Made by a program: the position numbers and the translations under genes. Of a stretch of 64,000 nt of DNA, positions 32,986 through 42,002 are shown piece after piece (the first letter of the stretch is position 1; every line of letters starts with the position of its first letter). Origin of the DNA: Promicromonospora sp049532985 (lineage in GTDB: Bacteria; Actinomycetota; Actinomycetes; Actinomycetales; Cellulomonadaceae); assembly GCF_049532985.1 (NCBI RefSeq), contig NZ_CP186693.1, forward strand, positions 744,001 through 808,000, written 5' to 3'. The notes under the pieces were generated by a model. The model was not told the origin of the DNA, did not search any database, and was given only the letters and a program-made list of their open reading frames with translations.

Positions 32986-34599
32986 CTACACGACCGCGAG
33001 GTCGAGGACGGCGTAGCCGTGGCCGTCGAGGTGCACGACCTCCGCTCCACCGTCGTCCGCCTCCGCCCGGAACCCCCGGGCGAGCACCTGCCGTCCGCCG
33101 GCGGCACCGGCCAGCGGGAACCGCACCGCCGCACTCCCCGGGTTGAGCAGCACGGCGAGCGTGCCGCCGCGCACGTACGCGAAGGGGTACCCGGTGGCCA
33201 GCACCTCGACGGGCGCCGCCGCGTCCAGGCGCGGGTCGTCGTGGCGCAGCGCGATGAGGTCACGGACCAGGCGCAGCAGCGAGCCGGCGTCGTCCACCTG
33301 GGCGGCGACCGTGGGACGCTCCGGGTCGGGATCCTCCGGCAGGTACGTCGAGTCCGCGGGCCTGCCCGGGCCGTAGGGGTCCGCGGGCAGATCGCCCCAC
33401 TGCATCGGGGTGCGCGAGCCGGCCCGGTCGTAGGCCGGGCCGAGCCGCGACCCCTCCAGCGTGGGTGTGCCCGGCACGTACCGCATGCCGATCTCGTCGC
33501 CGTAGTAGACCGACGGCAGGGCGGGCCAGGTCATCGTGAGCACGTGTGCCACGCGGGCCTGCTCGGCGTCGCGCGGGCCCGCCACCAACCGCGTGAAGTC
33601 GTGGTTCGACGTCGGCAGGCCCACCACGCCGCCACGGCCCGTCGCCGCGATGGCGTCGGTGGCGGCCTGCCAGGCCGTGACGAACGTGGCGGCGTCACCT
33701 GCCCCGTCCGCGCCGGCCCACGGGGCGAGCTCGCCCCAGGACTCGCTCACCGTGCCCGCGCCGTTGTTCCACAGCGAGCGCAGGGGCAGGCCGTCGTCGT
33801 CCCCGCCGAACTGGAGGAAGAAGTCGGCGTGGAAGCCCGCGGGGACGGCGACCCGCGGGTCGCCCCACTCGCTGATGATCACGCGGCCGGGCCATTCGCG
33901 GTCCAGCCAGGTGCGCATCTCGTGCCACAGCTTCCCGGTCTCGACGTGGCCGGGGTCGTCCTTGACGAGGGACGCCGCCATGTCCACGCGGAACCCCGCG
34001 ACGCCGAGGCCGAACCAGTGCGCCATGATCTCGCGCAGCGCGGCCCGGTTGGCGAGCGGGCCCGGGGCGTCGACGGGCTGCCGCCACGGCTCGGCGGGGT
34101 CCGTGCGGGCGTACCCGAAGTTGAGCGCTGGCTGCACGGGGAAGAAGTTGGGCTTGTAGTACCCGCCCCGCTCCCCCGGACCGGGCTGGAAGCCCTCGGC
34201 GGGCACGTCGCTCCACACGAACCGGTGGTCGTCCGGGTCGTCGGCCGACGCGCGGAACCACGGGTGCTGGTCCGAGGTGTGGCCGGCCACGAGGTCGAGC
34301 AGCACGGAGATGCCGCGCCGTCCGGCCTCCTCGGTCAGCCGGGCCAGGTCCTCGTTGGTGCCGTAGCGCGGTGCCACGGTCATGAAGTCGGCGACGTCGT
34401 ACCCCGCGTCGGCGAACGGCGAGACGAAGCACGGGCTGAGCCAGATCGCGTCCACCCCGAGCCACGCGAGGTAGTCCAGACGCTCGGCGATGCCGGCGAG
34501 GTCGCCGATCCCGTCGCCGTTGCCGTCCGCGAAGGACTGCGGGTAGATCTGGTACAGCACGGTGCGCCCCAGGCGGGACGCGAGGTCGACGGAGGCCAA
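32986..34599 (-). CDS. GH13 alpha-glucosidase-type enzyme
   Basis: 537 residues, cytosolic (no signal peptide). The (beta/alpha)8 barrel shows the four GH13 regions: DLVAGHTSDQHPWF, GFRVDMAAS (nucleophile Asp), IISEWGD (acid/base Glu) and TSNHDFTRL (third Asp). The start LGRTVLYQIYPQSFADGNGDGIGDL is typical of alpha-glucosidases and related hydrolases acting on short oligosaccharides. Start is TTG 34599 with AAGGGG upstream. Last gene of the six-gene sugar locus; whether it shares a substrate with the GH1 enzyme is uncertain. Confidence 0.9.
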   Translation of the reverse strand: MASVDLASRLGRTVLYQIYPQSFADGNGDGIGDLAGIAERLDYLAWLGVDAIWLSPCFVSPFADAGYDVADFMTVAPRYGTNEDLARLTEEAGRRGISVLLDLVAGHTSDQHPWFRASADDPDDHRFVWSDVPAEGFQPGPGERGGYYKPNFFPVQPALNFGYARTDPAEPWRQPVDAPGPLANRAALREIMAHWFGLGVAGFRVDMAASLVKDDPGHVETGKLWHEMRTWLDREWPGRVIISEWGDPRVAVPAGFHADFFLQFGGDDDGLPLRSLWNNGAGTVSESWGELAPWAGADGAGDAATFVTAWQAATDAIAATGRGGVVGLPTSNHDFTRLVAGPRDAEQARVAHVLTMTWPALPSVYYGDEIGMRYVPGTPTLEGSRLGPAYDRAGSRTPMQWGDLPADPYGPGRPADSTYLPEDPDPERPTVAAQVDDAGSLLRLVRDLIALRHDDPRLDAAAPVEVLATGYPFAYVRGGTLAVLLNPGSAAVRFPLAGAAGGRQVLARGFRAEADDGGAEVVHLDGHGYAVLDLAVV

Positions 34600-34641
34600 G
34601 GAACTACCCCTTCGTAGATGGTGCGGAGATCCAGCGTGCCA

Positions 34642-34684
34642 GACGCACAGGTCACCGGAGCGACCCGTGCGCCTGACACGGCGG
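34642..34684 (-). terminator. Inverted repeat between GH13 and DUF3131 genes
   Basis: GTGCCAGACGCACAGGTC near 34643-34660 pairs imperfectly with GACCCGTGCGCCTGACAC near 34668-34685. It may lower expression of the distal GH13 gene. Confidence 0.5.
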
Positions 34685-34690
34685 GCGGGT

Positions 34691-36271
34691 TCAGTCGCGG
34701 CCGACGGCGAAGGTCTCCATGGCCATCAGCGGTCGCACCTCGCGCTCCAGGTCGCCACGGGAGACGTAGCGCCGGACGGCGTCGTCGGCCAGCTCGTTGC
34801 CGAGCGCGGCCATGATCATGCCCTGGTCCAGCGAGAGGTAGCGCTGGGAGACCTGGCCGCTGCGCACGGCCACGGCGTCGTAGAAGCCGCCCGGGCCGTA
34901 CGCGTCGAAGTCCGCGGCGATGTTGCGCAGGTTGGCCATCGCGTCACCGTGCGCGTAGCGCAGCGCGAGGAACGACGCGTGCGGCGTCACCACGCCGTCG
35001 CCGTACTCCGTCGGCGCCGGCGAGCCCTCGCGGCAGCCCTCGTACGGCTGGTCGAACGTCGTGCGCTCCTGGTCCGAGGTGTAGCCCGGCCCGTCCAGCC
35101 CGAGCTGGTCCACGCCGTACTCGCGGTACCCGCCGGCCGGGTCGTTGGACGGCGAGAAGCCCCAGTACCCGTAGTCGGCCTCCTGCATACCGTGCTCGAT
35201 CTGCCCGCGCACGTACAGCGGGTGGTTGCGGCCCCACGACCGCGGTCCCCACGTCTCCTCGGGCACGAACAGCGGCACCATGAGCGCCTCGAACATGCTG
35301 CCGCCCCAGGTCGGGACCACCCGCATGCCCCGGTACGGCAGCGCGCCCTCGAAGACCGGCACCCCCAGGTGCTCGGCCCACTGCCCGACCGGCCGCGTCT
35401 CGGTCCACGACCAGTCGCACGTGTCGGGGAACGTGCGGTACGTGCCGAAGTAGTGCTCCGCCGGGATCTGCCCCTCGGCGATGCCCAGGTACGACGCGAT
35501 GCGCGGCTCCGTGTTGAACGCGCCGTAGTGGTGGCCCGTGTACCAGACGTCCGTGCCCATGCCGCAGTAGTCACCCGGCACGGGCGCGGTCTCCTGCGGG
35601 TCCGTGTCCCAGAACCCGCCCCGGATCTGGTTCTGCGCCGGGTCGTAGTAGCAGCCGAAGTCCATCTCCTCGCGGACGGCGTCCGCCGCACGGGCCAGGG
35701 ACGGCTCGGCGCGCGCTGTCAGGAGCAGACCTGTCGCGAGCCAGCCGTTGTCCACGCTCGACAGGAACGGCTTGACCGGGTCGCCGCTCGTGGGGAACGT
35801 CAGGAGCTTGGCGCCCGTGGCCGGGTCGTACCAGTTGTAGAACATGCCGCTGGGCTCGTGCTTCTCCAGCCCCGCGACCGTGTCCAGCGTGGTGGCCAGA
35901 CGGCGGTGCGCCTCACGGGACCCGATCAGCCCCAGGTCCCGGGCCACGACCGTGCTCCACAGGTACGCGCCGATGTTGGTCGGCGACGTGTACCCGCCCC
36001 GGGTGGCCGGGTCCAGGTCCCCACCGATGTTGTCGTCGGGCAGGCCCGTCTCCTCGTCGACCATGGCCTCGAACGAGCGCCAGGTGTCGGCGGCCCAGGT
36101 ACGGAGCTCACGTCGCTCCGAGCCGGTGCCGTCCGTCCGGGGCGCGTCCTGCCCCAGGCCGACGGCGGCGCTCGCTGCCGGCGCCATCCGGTCGACGGCG
36201 CTCGCGGGCACCGCCGTCAGTGCGAGCGCGGCGACGGCAGCCGCCGCGACCGCGGTCCGGTGTCTTCTCAT
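34691..36271 (-). CDS. Secreted DUF3131/glucoamylase-like glycoside hydrolase
   Basis: 526 residues with a Sec signal peptide (MRRHRTAVAAAAVAALALTAVPASA). Conserved stretches match the glucoamylase-like/DUF3131 proteins: GGYTSPTNIGAYLWSTVVARDLG, EPSGMFYNWYDPATG, FLSSVDNGWLATGLLL, GAFNTEPRIASYLGIA, VPTWGGSMFEALMVPLFVP and DGVVTPHASFLALRYA. Related folds include GH144 endo-beta-1,2-glucanases, but the substrate cannot be fixed from sequence. As the only exported enzyme of the locus, it probably produces oligosaccharides for the ABC importer. AGGAG 9 bases before the ATG. Confidence 0.8.
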   Translation of the reverse strand: MRRHRTAVAAAAVAALALTAVPASAVDRMAPAASAAVGLGQDAPRTDGTGSERRELRTWAADTWRSFEAMVDEETGLPDDNIGGDLDPATRGGYTSPTNIGAYLWSTVVARDLGLIGSREAHRRLATTLDTVAGLEKHEPSGMFYNWYDPATGAKLLTFPTSGDPVKPFLSSVDNGWLATGLLLTARAEPSLARAADAVREEMDFGCYYDPAQNQIRGGFWDTDPQETAPVPGDYCGMGTDVWYTGHHYGAFNTEPRIASYLGIAEGQIPAEHYFGTYRTFPDTCDWSWTETRPVGQWAEHLGVPVFEGALPYRGMRVVPTWGGSMFEALMVPLFVPEETWGPRSWGRNHPLYVRGQIEHGMQEADYGYWGFSPSNDPAGGYREYGVDQLGLDGPGYTSDQERTTFDQPYEGCREGSPAPTEYGDGVVTPHASFLALRYAHGDAMANLRNIAADFDAYGPGGFYDAVAVRSGQVSQRYLSLDQGMIMAALGNELADDAVRRYVSRGDLEREVRPLMAMETFAVGRD

Positions 36272-36322
36272 GGTGTGTCTCCTCTACGTCGTCGTAGTCG
36301 TGACAGGTGGTGCGTCCGGGCG

Positions 36323-37510
36323 TCAGGCGGGCAGCTCGCCCGTCCGGGCGACCGTGCCGAGCCACGCGAGGCTGGGCTTGGGCGTGCGCTCGAACGTGGT
36401 GCGGTCGACGGCGATCAGCCCGAACGTCGGGGCGAAGCCGCTCATCCACTCGTAGTTGTCCAGCAGCGACCAGTGCAGGTAGCCCTCGACACGGCAGCCG
36501 GCGGCCATCGCGCGGGCCATGCCGCCCAGCGCGCCCCGGGTGTAGTCGATGCGCCGGGAGTCGTCGGCCGTGGCCATGCCGTTCTCGGTGACGATCATCG
36601 GCACGCCGCCCGTGATCTTGTGCGTGTACTCCAGCGCCTCGCCCAGTGCCTGCGGGTAGTACTCCCAGCCGGTCAGCGTCTTCTCGACGTCGTCGCCGAA
36701 GGGGACGGGCTCGCCGTCGGCCCCGATGATGGTGCGCAGGTAGCTCTGCACGCCCACGAAGTCGTCGTCGCGCGCGACCTCCAGGAAGAAGTCCTCGCGC
36801 GGGTAGGCGTAGGCGTCCCGGGCGGCCTCGGCGCCGGGCGCCGCCTGGAAGACCTGGTTCGCGACGGTCCACCCGGCCTGCACGTGCCCCAGCCCGTGCA
36901 GGATGTCGACGGCGCGCCGGTGGGCGGTCGCCTGGATCTCGGAGGCGGCCTCGTCGGGAGCCGCCAGGCCCGCGGCGTCCAGGTTGGTGCGCCGGCTCGC
37001 GCCGAGCATCATCGAGGTGATGTTGGGCTCGTTGATCGTGACCACGTGCCGCACGTCGGCGAGGATCGAGGTGACGGTCTCGACGTAGCGGGCGTACGCA
37101 TCGACGGCGTCGGCCGCGAACCACCCGCCGCGCTCCGCGAACCAGCGGGGGAGCGTGAAGTGCAGCAGCGTGACCACCGGTGTGACGCCCGCCGCCAGGC
37201 AGGCGTCGATCATGCGCCGGTAGTGCGCGAGCTGCGCCCGGGAGATCTCGCCCTCGGCGGGCTCGATGCGTGCCCACTCGACCGAGAACCGGTACGCGTT
37301 CAGCCCTGCGTCCGCCAGCAGGGCGATGTCCTCGGGGTAGCGGTGGTAGCTGTCGACGGCGTCGCCCGAGCTCTCCGCGCACAGCGTCCCGGCGACGTGC
37401 TCCTTGGCCCACCAGTCGCTGTTGACGTTGCCGCCCTCGATCTGGTGGGCGGCGGTGGACGCGCCCCACAGGAAGCCGGGGGCGGTGGGCAGCGTGATCT
37501 GTTCGGTCAC
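36323..37510 (-). CDS. GH1 beta-glucosidase
   Basis: 395 residues, cytosolic. Barrel start GFLWGASTAAHQIEGGN, then acid/base Glu in VVTINEPN and nucleophile Glu in IVTENGMA, followed by HWSLLDNYEWMSGFAPTFGLIAVD. It cleaves beta-glucosides or related disaccharides entering through the transporter. Length is slightly below the usual 440-470, but all catalytic elements are present. GTG 37510 with GGAG 7 bases upstream, 10 bp after the upstream permease gene: same operon. Confidence 0.92.
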   Translation of the reverse strand: MTEQITLPTAPGFLWGASTAAHQIEGGNVNSDWWAKEHVAGTLCAESSGDAVDSYHRYPEDIALLADAGLNAYRFSVEWARIEPAEGEISRAQLAHYRRMIDACLAAGVTPVVTLLHFTLPRWFAERGGWFAADAVDAYARYVETVTSILADVRHVVTINEPNITSMMLGASRRTNLDAAGLAAPDEAASEIQATAHRRAVDILHGLGHVQAGWTVANQVFQAAPGAEAARDAYAYPREDFFLEVARDDDFVGVQSYLRTIIGADGEPVPFGDDVEKTLTGWEYYPQALGEALEYTHKITGGVPMIVTENGMATADDSRRIDYTRGALGGMARAMAAGCRVEGYLHWSLLDNYEWMSGFAPTFGLIAVDRTTFERTPKPSLAWLGTVARTGELPA

Positions 37511-37520
37511 GGAAGAACTC

Positions 37521-38363
37521 CTACTTCAGGCCGGTGGTGGAGATGCCCTGCACGATGTGCCGCTGCAGGACGAGGAAGACGACGAGGATGGGCAGCACGA
37601 TGACGGTGGCGCCCGCGACCAGCAGGCCGTACTGCACGGTGTTCTGGCCGGTCGAGTACAGGGCCAGCGCCACGGGCAGCGTGTACCTGTCGGCGGACTG
37701 CACGGCCACGAGCGGCCACAGGAAGTTGTTCCAGGACCCGAGGAACGTGAGGATGCCGAGCGTCGCCAGCGCCGGCCGCGCCTGCGGCAGCACGATGCGG
37801 AAGAACGTGCGGAACTCGCCCGCGCCGTCGACACGCGCGGCGTCGAGCAGCTCGTCCGGGATGTCGAGCATGAACTGCCGCATGAGGAACACCCCGAACG
37901 GCGCCGCCAGGAACGGCAGGATCAGGGCCGCGTACGTGTTGACGAGGTCCAGGTTGGCCACCAGCACGAACAGCGGCACGAACGTGACCATCCCCGGCAC
38001 CATGAGCGTCCCCATCACCAGGGCGAACAGCGTCCGCTTGCCGGGGAAGTCGAGCTTGGCCAGCGCGTACCCGACCATGGCGCTGAACAGCACCGACCCG
38101 ATCGTCACGACCAGGGCCACGACCACCGAGTTGACGAAGTAGCGCGGGAAGCTCAGCGAGGCGAACAGCTCGGTGTAGTTGGACCACGTCGGCTGCTCGG
38201 GGACGAGCGTGGGCGGGAACTGCCGGATCTCGCCCTCCGGCTTGACGGAGGACACGACCATCCACACCAGCGGGCCGATGGAGGCGGTGAGGCCCACCAG
38301 GAGCGCCACGTTGAGCAGGATCGCGCGCGGGGTCAGCCGGCGGGGCCGGGTCGAGGCGGCCAT
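37521..38363 (-). CDS. Sugar ABC transporter permease (MalG/CUT1 type)
   Basis: 280 residues, six membrane helices. The EAA loop reads DELLDAARVDGAGEFRTFFRIVLPQARPALATLG, which contacts the ATPase. Periplasmic-side loop near the start: SSVKPEGEIRQFPPTLVPEQPTWSNYTELF. The ATG overlaps the stop of the partner permease (TGATG), with GGAG upstream. No ATPase gene is in the locus, so a shared MsmX-type ATPase must serve it. Confidence 0.92.
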   Translation of the reverse strand: MAASTRPRRLTPRAILLNVALLVGLTASIGPLVWMVVSSVKPEGEIRQFPPTLVPEQPTWSNYTELFASLSFPRYFVNSVVVALVVTIGSVLFSAMVGYALAKLDFPGKRTLFALVMGTLMVPGMVTFVPLFVLVANLDLVNTYAALILPFLAAPFGVFLMRQFMLDIPDELLDAARVDGAGEFRTFFRIVLPQARPALATLGILTFLGSWNNFLWPLVAVQSADRYTLPVALALYSTGQNTVQYGLLVAGATVIVLPILVVFLVLQRHIVQGISTTGLK

Positions 38364-39253
38364 CACTTCTCCGTCCTGAGCAGGCGGAACTGGAGGTAGG
38401 ACAGGATCACGATCGCGACGAAGAGCACGTAGCTCATGGCCGCGGACAGGCCGTAGTTGCCGAACCCGAACTGGTTGAAGATCTCGTACGCCACCGAGTT
38501 GGTGGCGCCCAGGGGTCCGCCCTGCGTCATCACGAACGGTTCCTCGAAGAACTGCAGGTACCCGATGCCGGTGATGACCGCGCAGAACAGCAGCGTGGGC
38601 CGCAGCAGAGGCACCGTGACGGACCAGAACTGGCGGACCGGCCCGGCGCCGTCGATCGCCGAGGCCTCGTACACGTCCCGGGGGATGCCCTGGAGGCCGG
38701 CGAGCAGGATCACCATCGAGTACCCGACGTTGCGCCAGGTGGCCATCACGATGAGCGACGGCATGGCCCAGGCCTCGTCGGTGAGCCACCGTGGGCCGTC
38801 GATCCCGACCACGCCGAGCGCGGAGTTCACCAGACCGAAGTCGGGCTGCAGCAGGAACCGCCACACGACCGCCACCGCGACGATCGACGTCACCACGGGG
38901 GCGTAGAAGCCCACGCGGAACACCGACCGGAACCACACCAGGCCCGAGTTCAGCAGCACCGCGAGCAGCAGCGCGATCGCGAGGGTGAGCGGCATGGCCA
39001 CCCCGACGAAGTAGAGCGTGTTGCCGGCGGCCTGCTGGAACTTCGGGTCCGTGAGCGCCTCGACGAAGTTGTCGAACCCGACGAAGTTGACGGCCCACGG
39101 GCTGCGCAGGTCGGCCCCGCGCATGTCGGTGAACGCCATGTAGAGCGAGGACGCGACCGGGACCAGCAGGAACACCGCGAACAGCACGGTGAACGGGAGC
39201 GCGAAGCCCCAGGCGGCGAGGCCCGTGCGGCGGCGGCGTGCGGAGACGGCCAC
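38363..39253 (-). CDS. Sugar ABC transporter permease (MalF/CUT1 type)
   Basis: 296 residues, six membrane helices beginning LAAWGFALPFTVLFAVFLLVPVASSLYMAFTD. EAA loop: RDVYEASAIDGAGPVRQFWSVTVPLLRPTLLF. Forms the channel together with the permease encoded next. GTG 39253 lies 2 bp after the binding-protein stop. Confidence 0.92.
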   Translation of the reverse strand: MAVSARRRRTGLAAWGFALPFTVLFAVFLLVPVASSLYMAFTDMRGADLRSPWAVNFVGFDNFVEALTDPKFQQAAGNTLYFVGVAMPLTLAIALLLAVLLNSGLVWFRSVFRVGFYAPVVTSIVAVAVVWRFLLQPDFGLVNSALGVVGIDGPRWLTDEAWAMPSLIVMATWRNVGYSMVILLAGLQGIPRDVYEASAIDGAGPVRQFWSVTVPLLRPTLLFCAVITGIGYLQFFEEPFVMTQGGPLGATNSVAYEIFNQFGFGNYGLSAAMSYVLFVAIVILSYLQFRLLRTEK

Positions 39254-39255
39254 GG

Positions 39256-40533
39256 TCAGTCCAGACCCGTCCCGATGGCGGTCGCGGCGTCCTGCATCTG
39301 CGTGGCCGCGTCCTCGGGCGTGACGTCACCGGCGATGACCTGCTCGATGATGAGGTCGAGCTCGTGCTCGATCTCGGCCCAGGTCGGGATCGCCGGGGTC
39401 GAGCGCGCGGTGGTCAGCACGTCCTCGTAGACGGCCACGGCGTCGTCGTCGGCCAGGGCCGGGTCCTCCCAGGCGGCCTGGACGGCGGGCAGGTCGCTGG
39501 AGATCTCGAACCAGTCCACCTGCACGGCCGGGTCGGTGGCGAACTGCACGAACTTCCACGCTGCGTCGGGGTTGGCGGCGTCCGCCAGGACGGCGAGGTT
39601 GGAGCCGCCGATGAAGGAGGCCGTCTCCTCGTCGGCCGGCAGCGGCACCACGCCGAACCTGTCGGCGAAGTCGTCGCCCGCCGTGGTCAGCAGGTTGGCG
39701 CGCTCCCAGGGGCCCGACACGAAGGACCCGAGCTTGCCGTCGATGAAGTTCTGCACCTTCTCGTCCTCGACGAGCACCGGCGGGGCGAGCCCGTCACGCA
39801 TGAACGAGGAGTAGTACTCCAGCGCCTTGACCTGCGCGTCGTTGTCGAGCGTGAACTCGCCGGCGTCGTCCATGATCTCGCCGCCCGCCTGCCAGTAGAA
39901 CGGCAGGTACATCAGGGCCGTGGAGTTGCCGCGGGTCTGCAGCGCGATGCCGTGGTCGGCCCCGGCGTCCTGCAGGCCGGCCGCGAAGTCGGTGAGGCCC
40001 GCCCAGTCCTCGGGCGCCACGACGCCGGACTCCTCGGCGAGGTCGGTGCGGTAGTACAGCACGCGTGACTCGACGTACCAGGGCACGCCGTAGGAGGTGC
40101 CGTCGACCACCGTGGTGTCCCAGGCGCCCGGGAAGAACGCCTCGGAGTCGATCTCCTCGGGCGTGGGGGCGAGGCCGTCCAGCCCGACGAAACCGCTCAC
40201 CAGGGTGGTGCCGACCTGCATGACGTCGGGCACCTCGCCGGTCGCGATGGCGGTGTTGATCTTCTCGGTCGACGACTCCCACGGCACCGGCGTCACGTTG
40301 ACCGTCACGTCGGGGTTGTCGGCCTCGAACTGCTCGGCGAGCTCGGGCAGCAGCTCGCCCTCGGTGCCCATGGCCCAGACCTCGACGGTGCCCGTCGCGG
40401 GGCCGTCCGTGAGGGCCGTCGAGCCGTCCGTCGTGGTGCCGGCCTCGTCGCTGCGCCCGCACCCGGTCAGGGCGAGGGCCAGCGTGAGGGTCGACGCCGT
40501 CGCCGCTGCGGCGAGGCGAGGTGTCCTGTTCAC
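39256..40533 (-). CDS. Sugar ABC transporter substrate-binding lipoprotein
   Basis: 425 residues. Signal peptide with lipobox LALTGC (Cys about residue 25), a short linker, then a family 1 solute-binding fold: VEVWAMGTEGELLPELAEQFEADNPDVTVNVTPVPW. The segment YGVPWYVESRVLYYRTDLAEESGV is typical of sugar-binding proteins. Trp/Tyr-rich patches such as LPFYWQAGGEI suit stacking against sugar rings. GTG 40533 with AAGGAG 8 bases upstream. First gene of the operon, expected to be under LacI control through the palindrome at 40564. Confidence 0.92.
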   Translation of the reverse strand: MNRTPRLAAAATASTLTLALALTGCGRSDEAGTTTDGSTALTDGPATGTVEVWAMGTEGELLPELAEQFEADNPDVTVNVTPVPWESSTEKINTAIATGEVPDVMQVGTTLVSGFVGLDGLAPTPEEIDSEAFFPGAWDTTVVDGTSYGVPWYVESRVLYYRTDLAEESGVVAPEDWAGLTDFAAGLQDAGADHGIALQTRGNSTALMYLPFYWQAGGEIMDDAGEFTLDNDAQVKALEYYSSFMRDGLAPPVLVEDEKVQNFIDGKLGSFVSGPWERANLLTTAGDDFADRFGVVPLPADEETASFIGGSNLAVLADAANPDAAWKFVQFATDPAVQVDWFEISSDLPAVQAAWEDPALADDDAVAVYEDVLTTARSTPAIPTWAEIEHELDLIIEQVIAGDVTPEDAATQMQDAATAIGTGLD

Positions 40534-40563
40534 GATCACTCCTTTGTTGATCCGCGACTGCCG

Positions 40564-40581
40564 TCTTCGAAATTTCGAAGA
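40564..40581. promoter_or_regulatory. Palindromic operator of the sugar operon
   Basis: TCTTCGAAATTTCGAAGA, a perfect 18-bp palindrome, AT-rich against the GC-rich background. It lies 31 bp before the binding-protein start and abuts an ATAGAT box on the minus strand. Size and even symmetry fit a LacI-family dimer, most simply the regulator encoded at 40745. A weaker related site, GATTTCGGAAAC, lies just upstream of that regulator. Confidence 0.8.
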
Positions 40582-40744
40582 TCTATCTCGGAAAGACGCC
40601 GGGAGAGTAGACGTGCCGTGCGGGCATGTCAACGGGGTGCCCGTTCCAGTCCTGGCCTGTTGCCTGGGTTCGTGGCCGGATGCTCCGGCGGATCCGCTAC
40701 GATCCTGATTTCGGAAACGTGGCTCGCAGAATGTCGGAGGACCC

Positions 40745-41758
40745 ATGGCAACGGAACAGCCCCGCACCCCGCTCGCCGTCGTGGCGGCCGAGGCGGGCGT
40801 CTCGGTCCCGACGGTCTCCAAGGTCCTCAACACCCGGCCCGACGTCGCCGGCTCGACCCGCGCGAAGGTGACCGCGGTGCTGGAACGGCACGGCTACGAG
40901 GTCCGCCCGCCGGCGGCCAAGCCCACCGGCATGATCGACGTGCGCATCGTCGACTTCGAGGGCACCTGGTCCGAGGCCGTGGTGCGAGGTGCCGTCGCGG
41001 GCGCCCGCCGGCTCGGGCTGGACGTCGTCCTGGCCGTCGAGCCGGATCCTGACGACTGCAGCTCGTGGGTGCGGCACGCGCTGGAGCGCGGCACGGACGG
41101 CCTGGTCAGCATCGTGGCCGTGCCCGACGCCGAGGCGCGGCGCGCGCTGGCCGACACCGGGACGCCGCTCGTCGTCGTCGACCCGCGGCAGCGGCCGCCC
41201 GAGGGCATGCTCAGCGTCGGCGCGACCAACTTCCAGGGCGGCCTGGAGGCGACGGGGCACCTGCTGGCCCTCGGCCACACGCGGATCGCCACCATCACGG
41301 GTGCGCTGGAGCAGGACAACGCGATCGCGCGGCTCGCGGGCTACCGCGCCGCCATGATCCGGGCAGGTCTCGTCGTGGACGACGACCTGGTGCACGTGGG
41401 CGCTTACGGCGTCACCTCGGGCTACGAGGGCGCGCAGCGGCTCCTCCGGCTGGACGACCCGCCCACCGCGATCTTCGCCAGCAGCGACGACACCGCGCTC
41501 GGGGCGCTGCGGGCCCTGCGCGAGGCGGGTCTGGCCGTGCCCCGCGACGTCTCGCTGGTCGGTTTCGACGACCTGCCCGTCGCGCCCTGGATCGACCCGC
41601 CGCTGACCACCGTGCGCCAGCCGCTCTCCGAGATGGGCGCCACCGCCGTCGACCTCGTGCACCGGGCCCGTACCGCCAGCGGGCACACGCTGCGCACCGA
41701 GCTCGCGACCAGCCTGGTGCAGCGGGCCTCCACGGCACCGCCGGCGGGGCGCGCGTGA
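40745..41758 (+). CDS. LacI-family transcriptional regulator
   Basis: 337 residues. N-terminal LacI HTH: PLAVVAAEAGVSVPTVSKVLNTRPDVAGSTRAKVTAVLERHGYE (recognition helix VPTVSKVLN). The periplasmic-binding-protein-like effector domain ends in VSLVGFDDLPVAPWIDPPLTTVRQPLSEMGATAVDL. It should repress the divergent transporter and glycosidase operon and release it on binding a sugar. GGAGG 6 bases before the ATG. Confidence 0.93.
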   Translation: MATEQPRTPLAVVAAEAGVSVPTVSKVLNTRPDVAGSTRAKVTAVLERHGYEVRPPAAKPTGMIDVRIVDFEGTWSEAVVRGAVAGARRLGLDVVLAVEPDPDDCSSWVRHALERGTDGLVSIVAVPDAEARRALADTGTPLVVVDPRQRPPEGMLSVGATNFQGGLEATGHLLALGHTRIATITGALEQDNAIARLAGYRAAMIRAGLVVDDDLVHVGAYGVTSGYEGAQRLLRLDDPPTAIFASSDDTALGALRALREAGLAVPRDVSLVGFDDLPVAPWIDPPLTTVRQPLSEMGATAVDLVHRARTASGHTLRTELATSLVQRASTAPPAGRA

Positions 41759-41850
41759 CACCGCTCGTCCCCAGCGGCCGTGCCGACGGGCGTCAGGGAG
41801 TGGGCCGGCGACCGGGCAGGTGAGGCGGGGCGATGTGCCCCGCGGGGAGG

Positions 41851-41887
41851 GGTTGCAGACAGTAGATCTTGTCTACTGTCTGCAACC
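41851..41887. terminator. Perfect 16-bp hairpin between convergent genes
   Basis: GGTTGCAGACAGTAGA (41851-41866) pairs with 41872-41887 around TCTTG. It stands between the LacI gene (+) and the acyltransferase gene (-). Less GC-rich than its surroundings. Confidence 0.75.
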
Positions 41888-41920
41888 TACCTGCGGGAGC
41901 ACGTGTCGCTCCTGCAGGGA

Positions 41921-41980
41921 CCGGTCGACGACGGCAGGGACCGGTCGACGACGGCAGGGACCGGCCGACGACGGCAGGGG
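41921..41980. repeat. 20-bp tandem repeat, three units
   Basis: CCGGTCGACGACGGCAGGGA occurs twice exactly (41921-41940, 41941-41960) and a third time with two changes (41961-41980). Units touch with no spacer, so this is not a CRISPR array. It lies 22 bp beyond the end of the acyltransferase gene. Confidence 0.8.
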
Positions 41981-42002
41981 ACGGCCGGCGCCGTCAGCCG
42001 GC

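Noticed and set aside
34562..37603. 1013-codon plus-strand frame opposite the glycosidase genes
   Set aside because: It spans three convincing minus-strand enzymes and their gaps; composition shows it is a shadow.
41921..41980. Possible short CRISPR array
   Set aside because: Units of 20 bp touch directly with no spacers, there are only three, and no cas gene is nearby.
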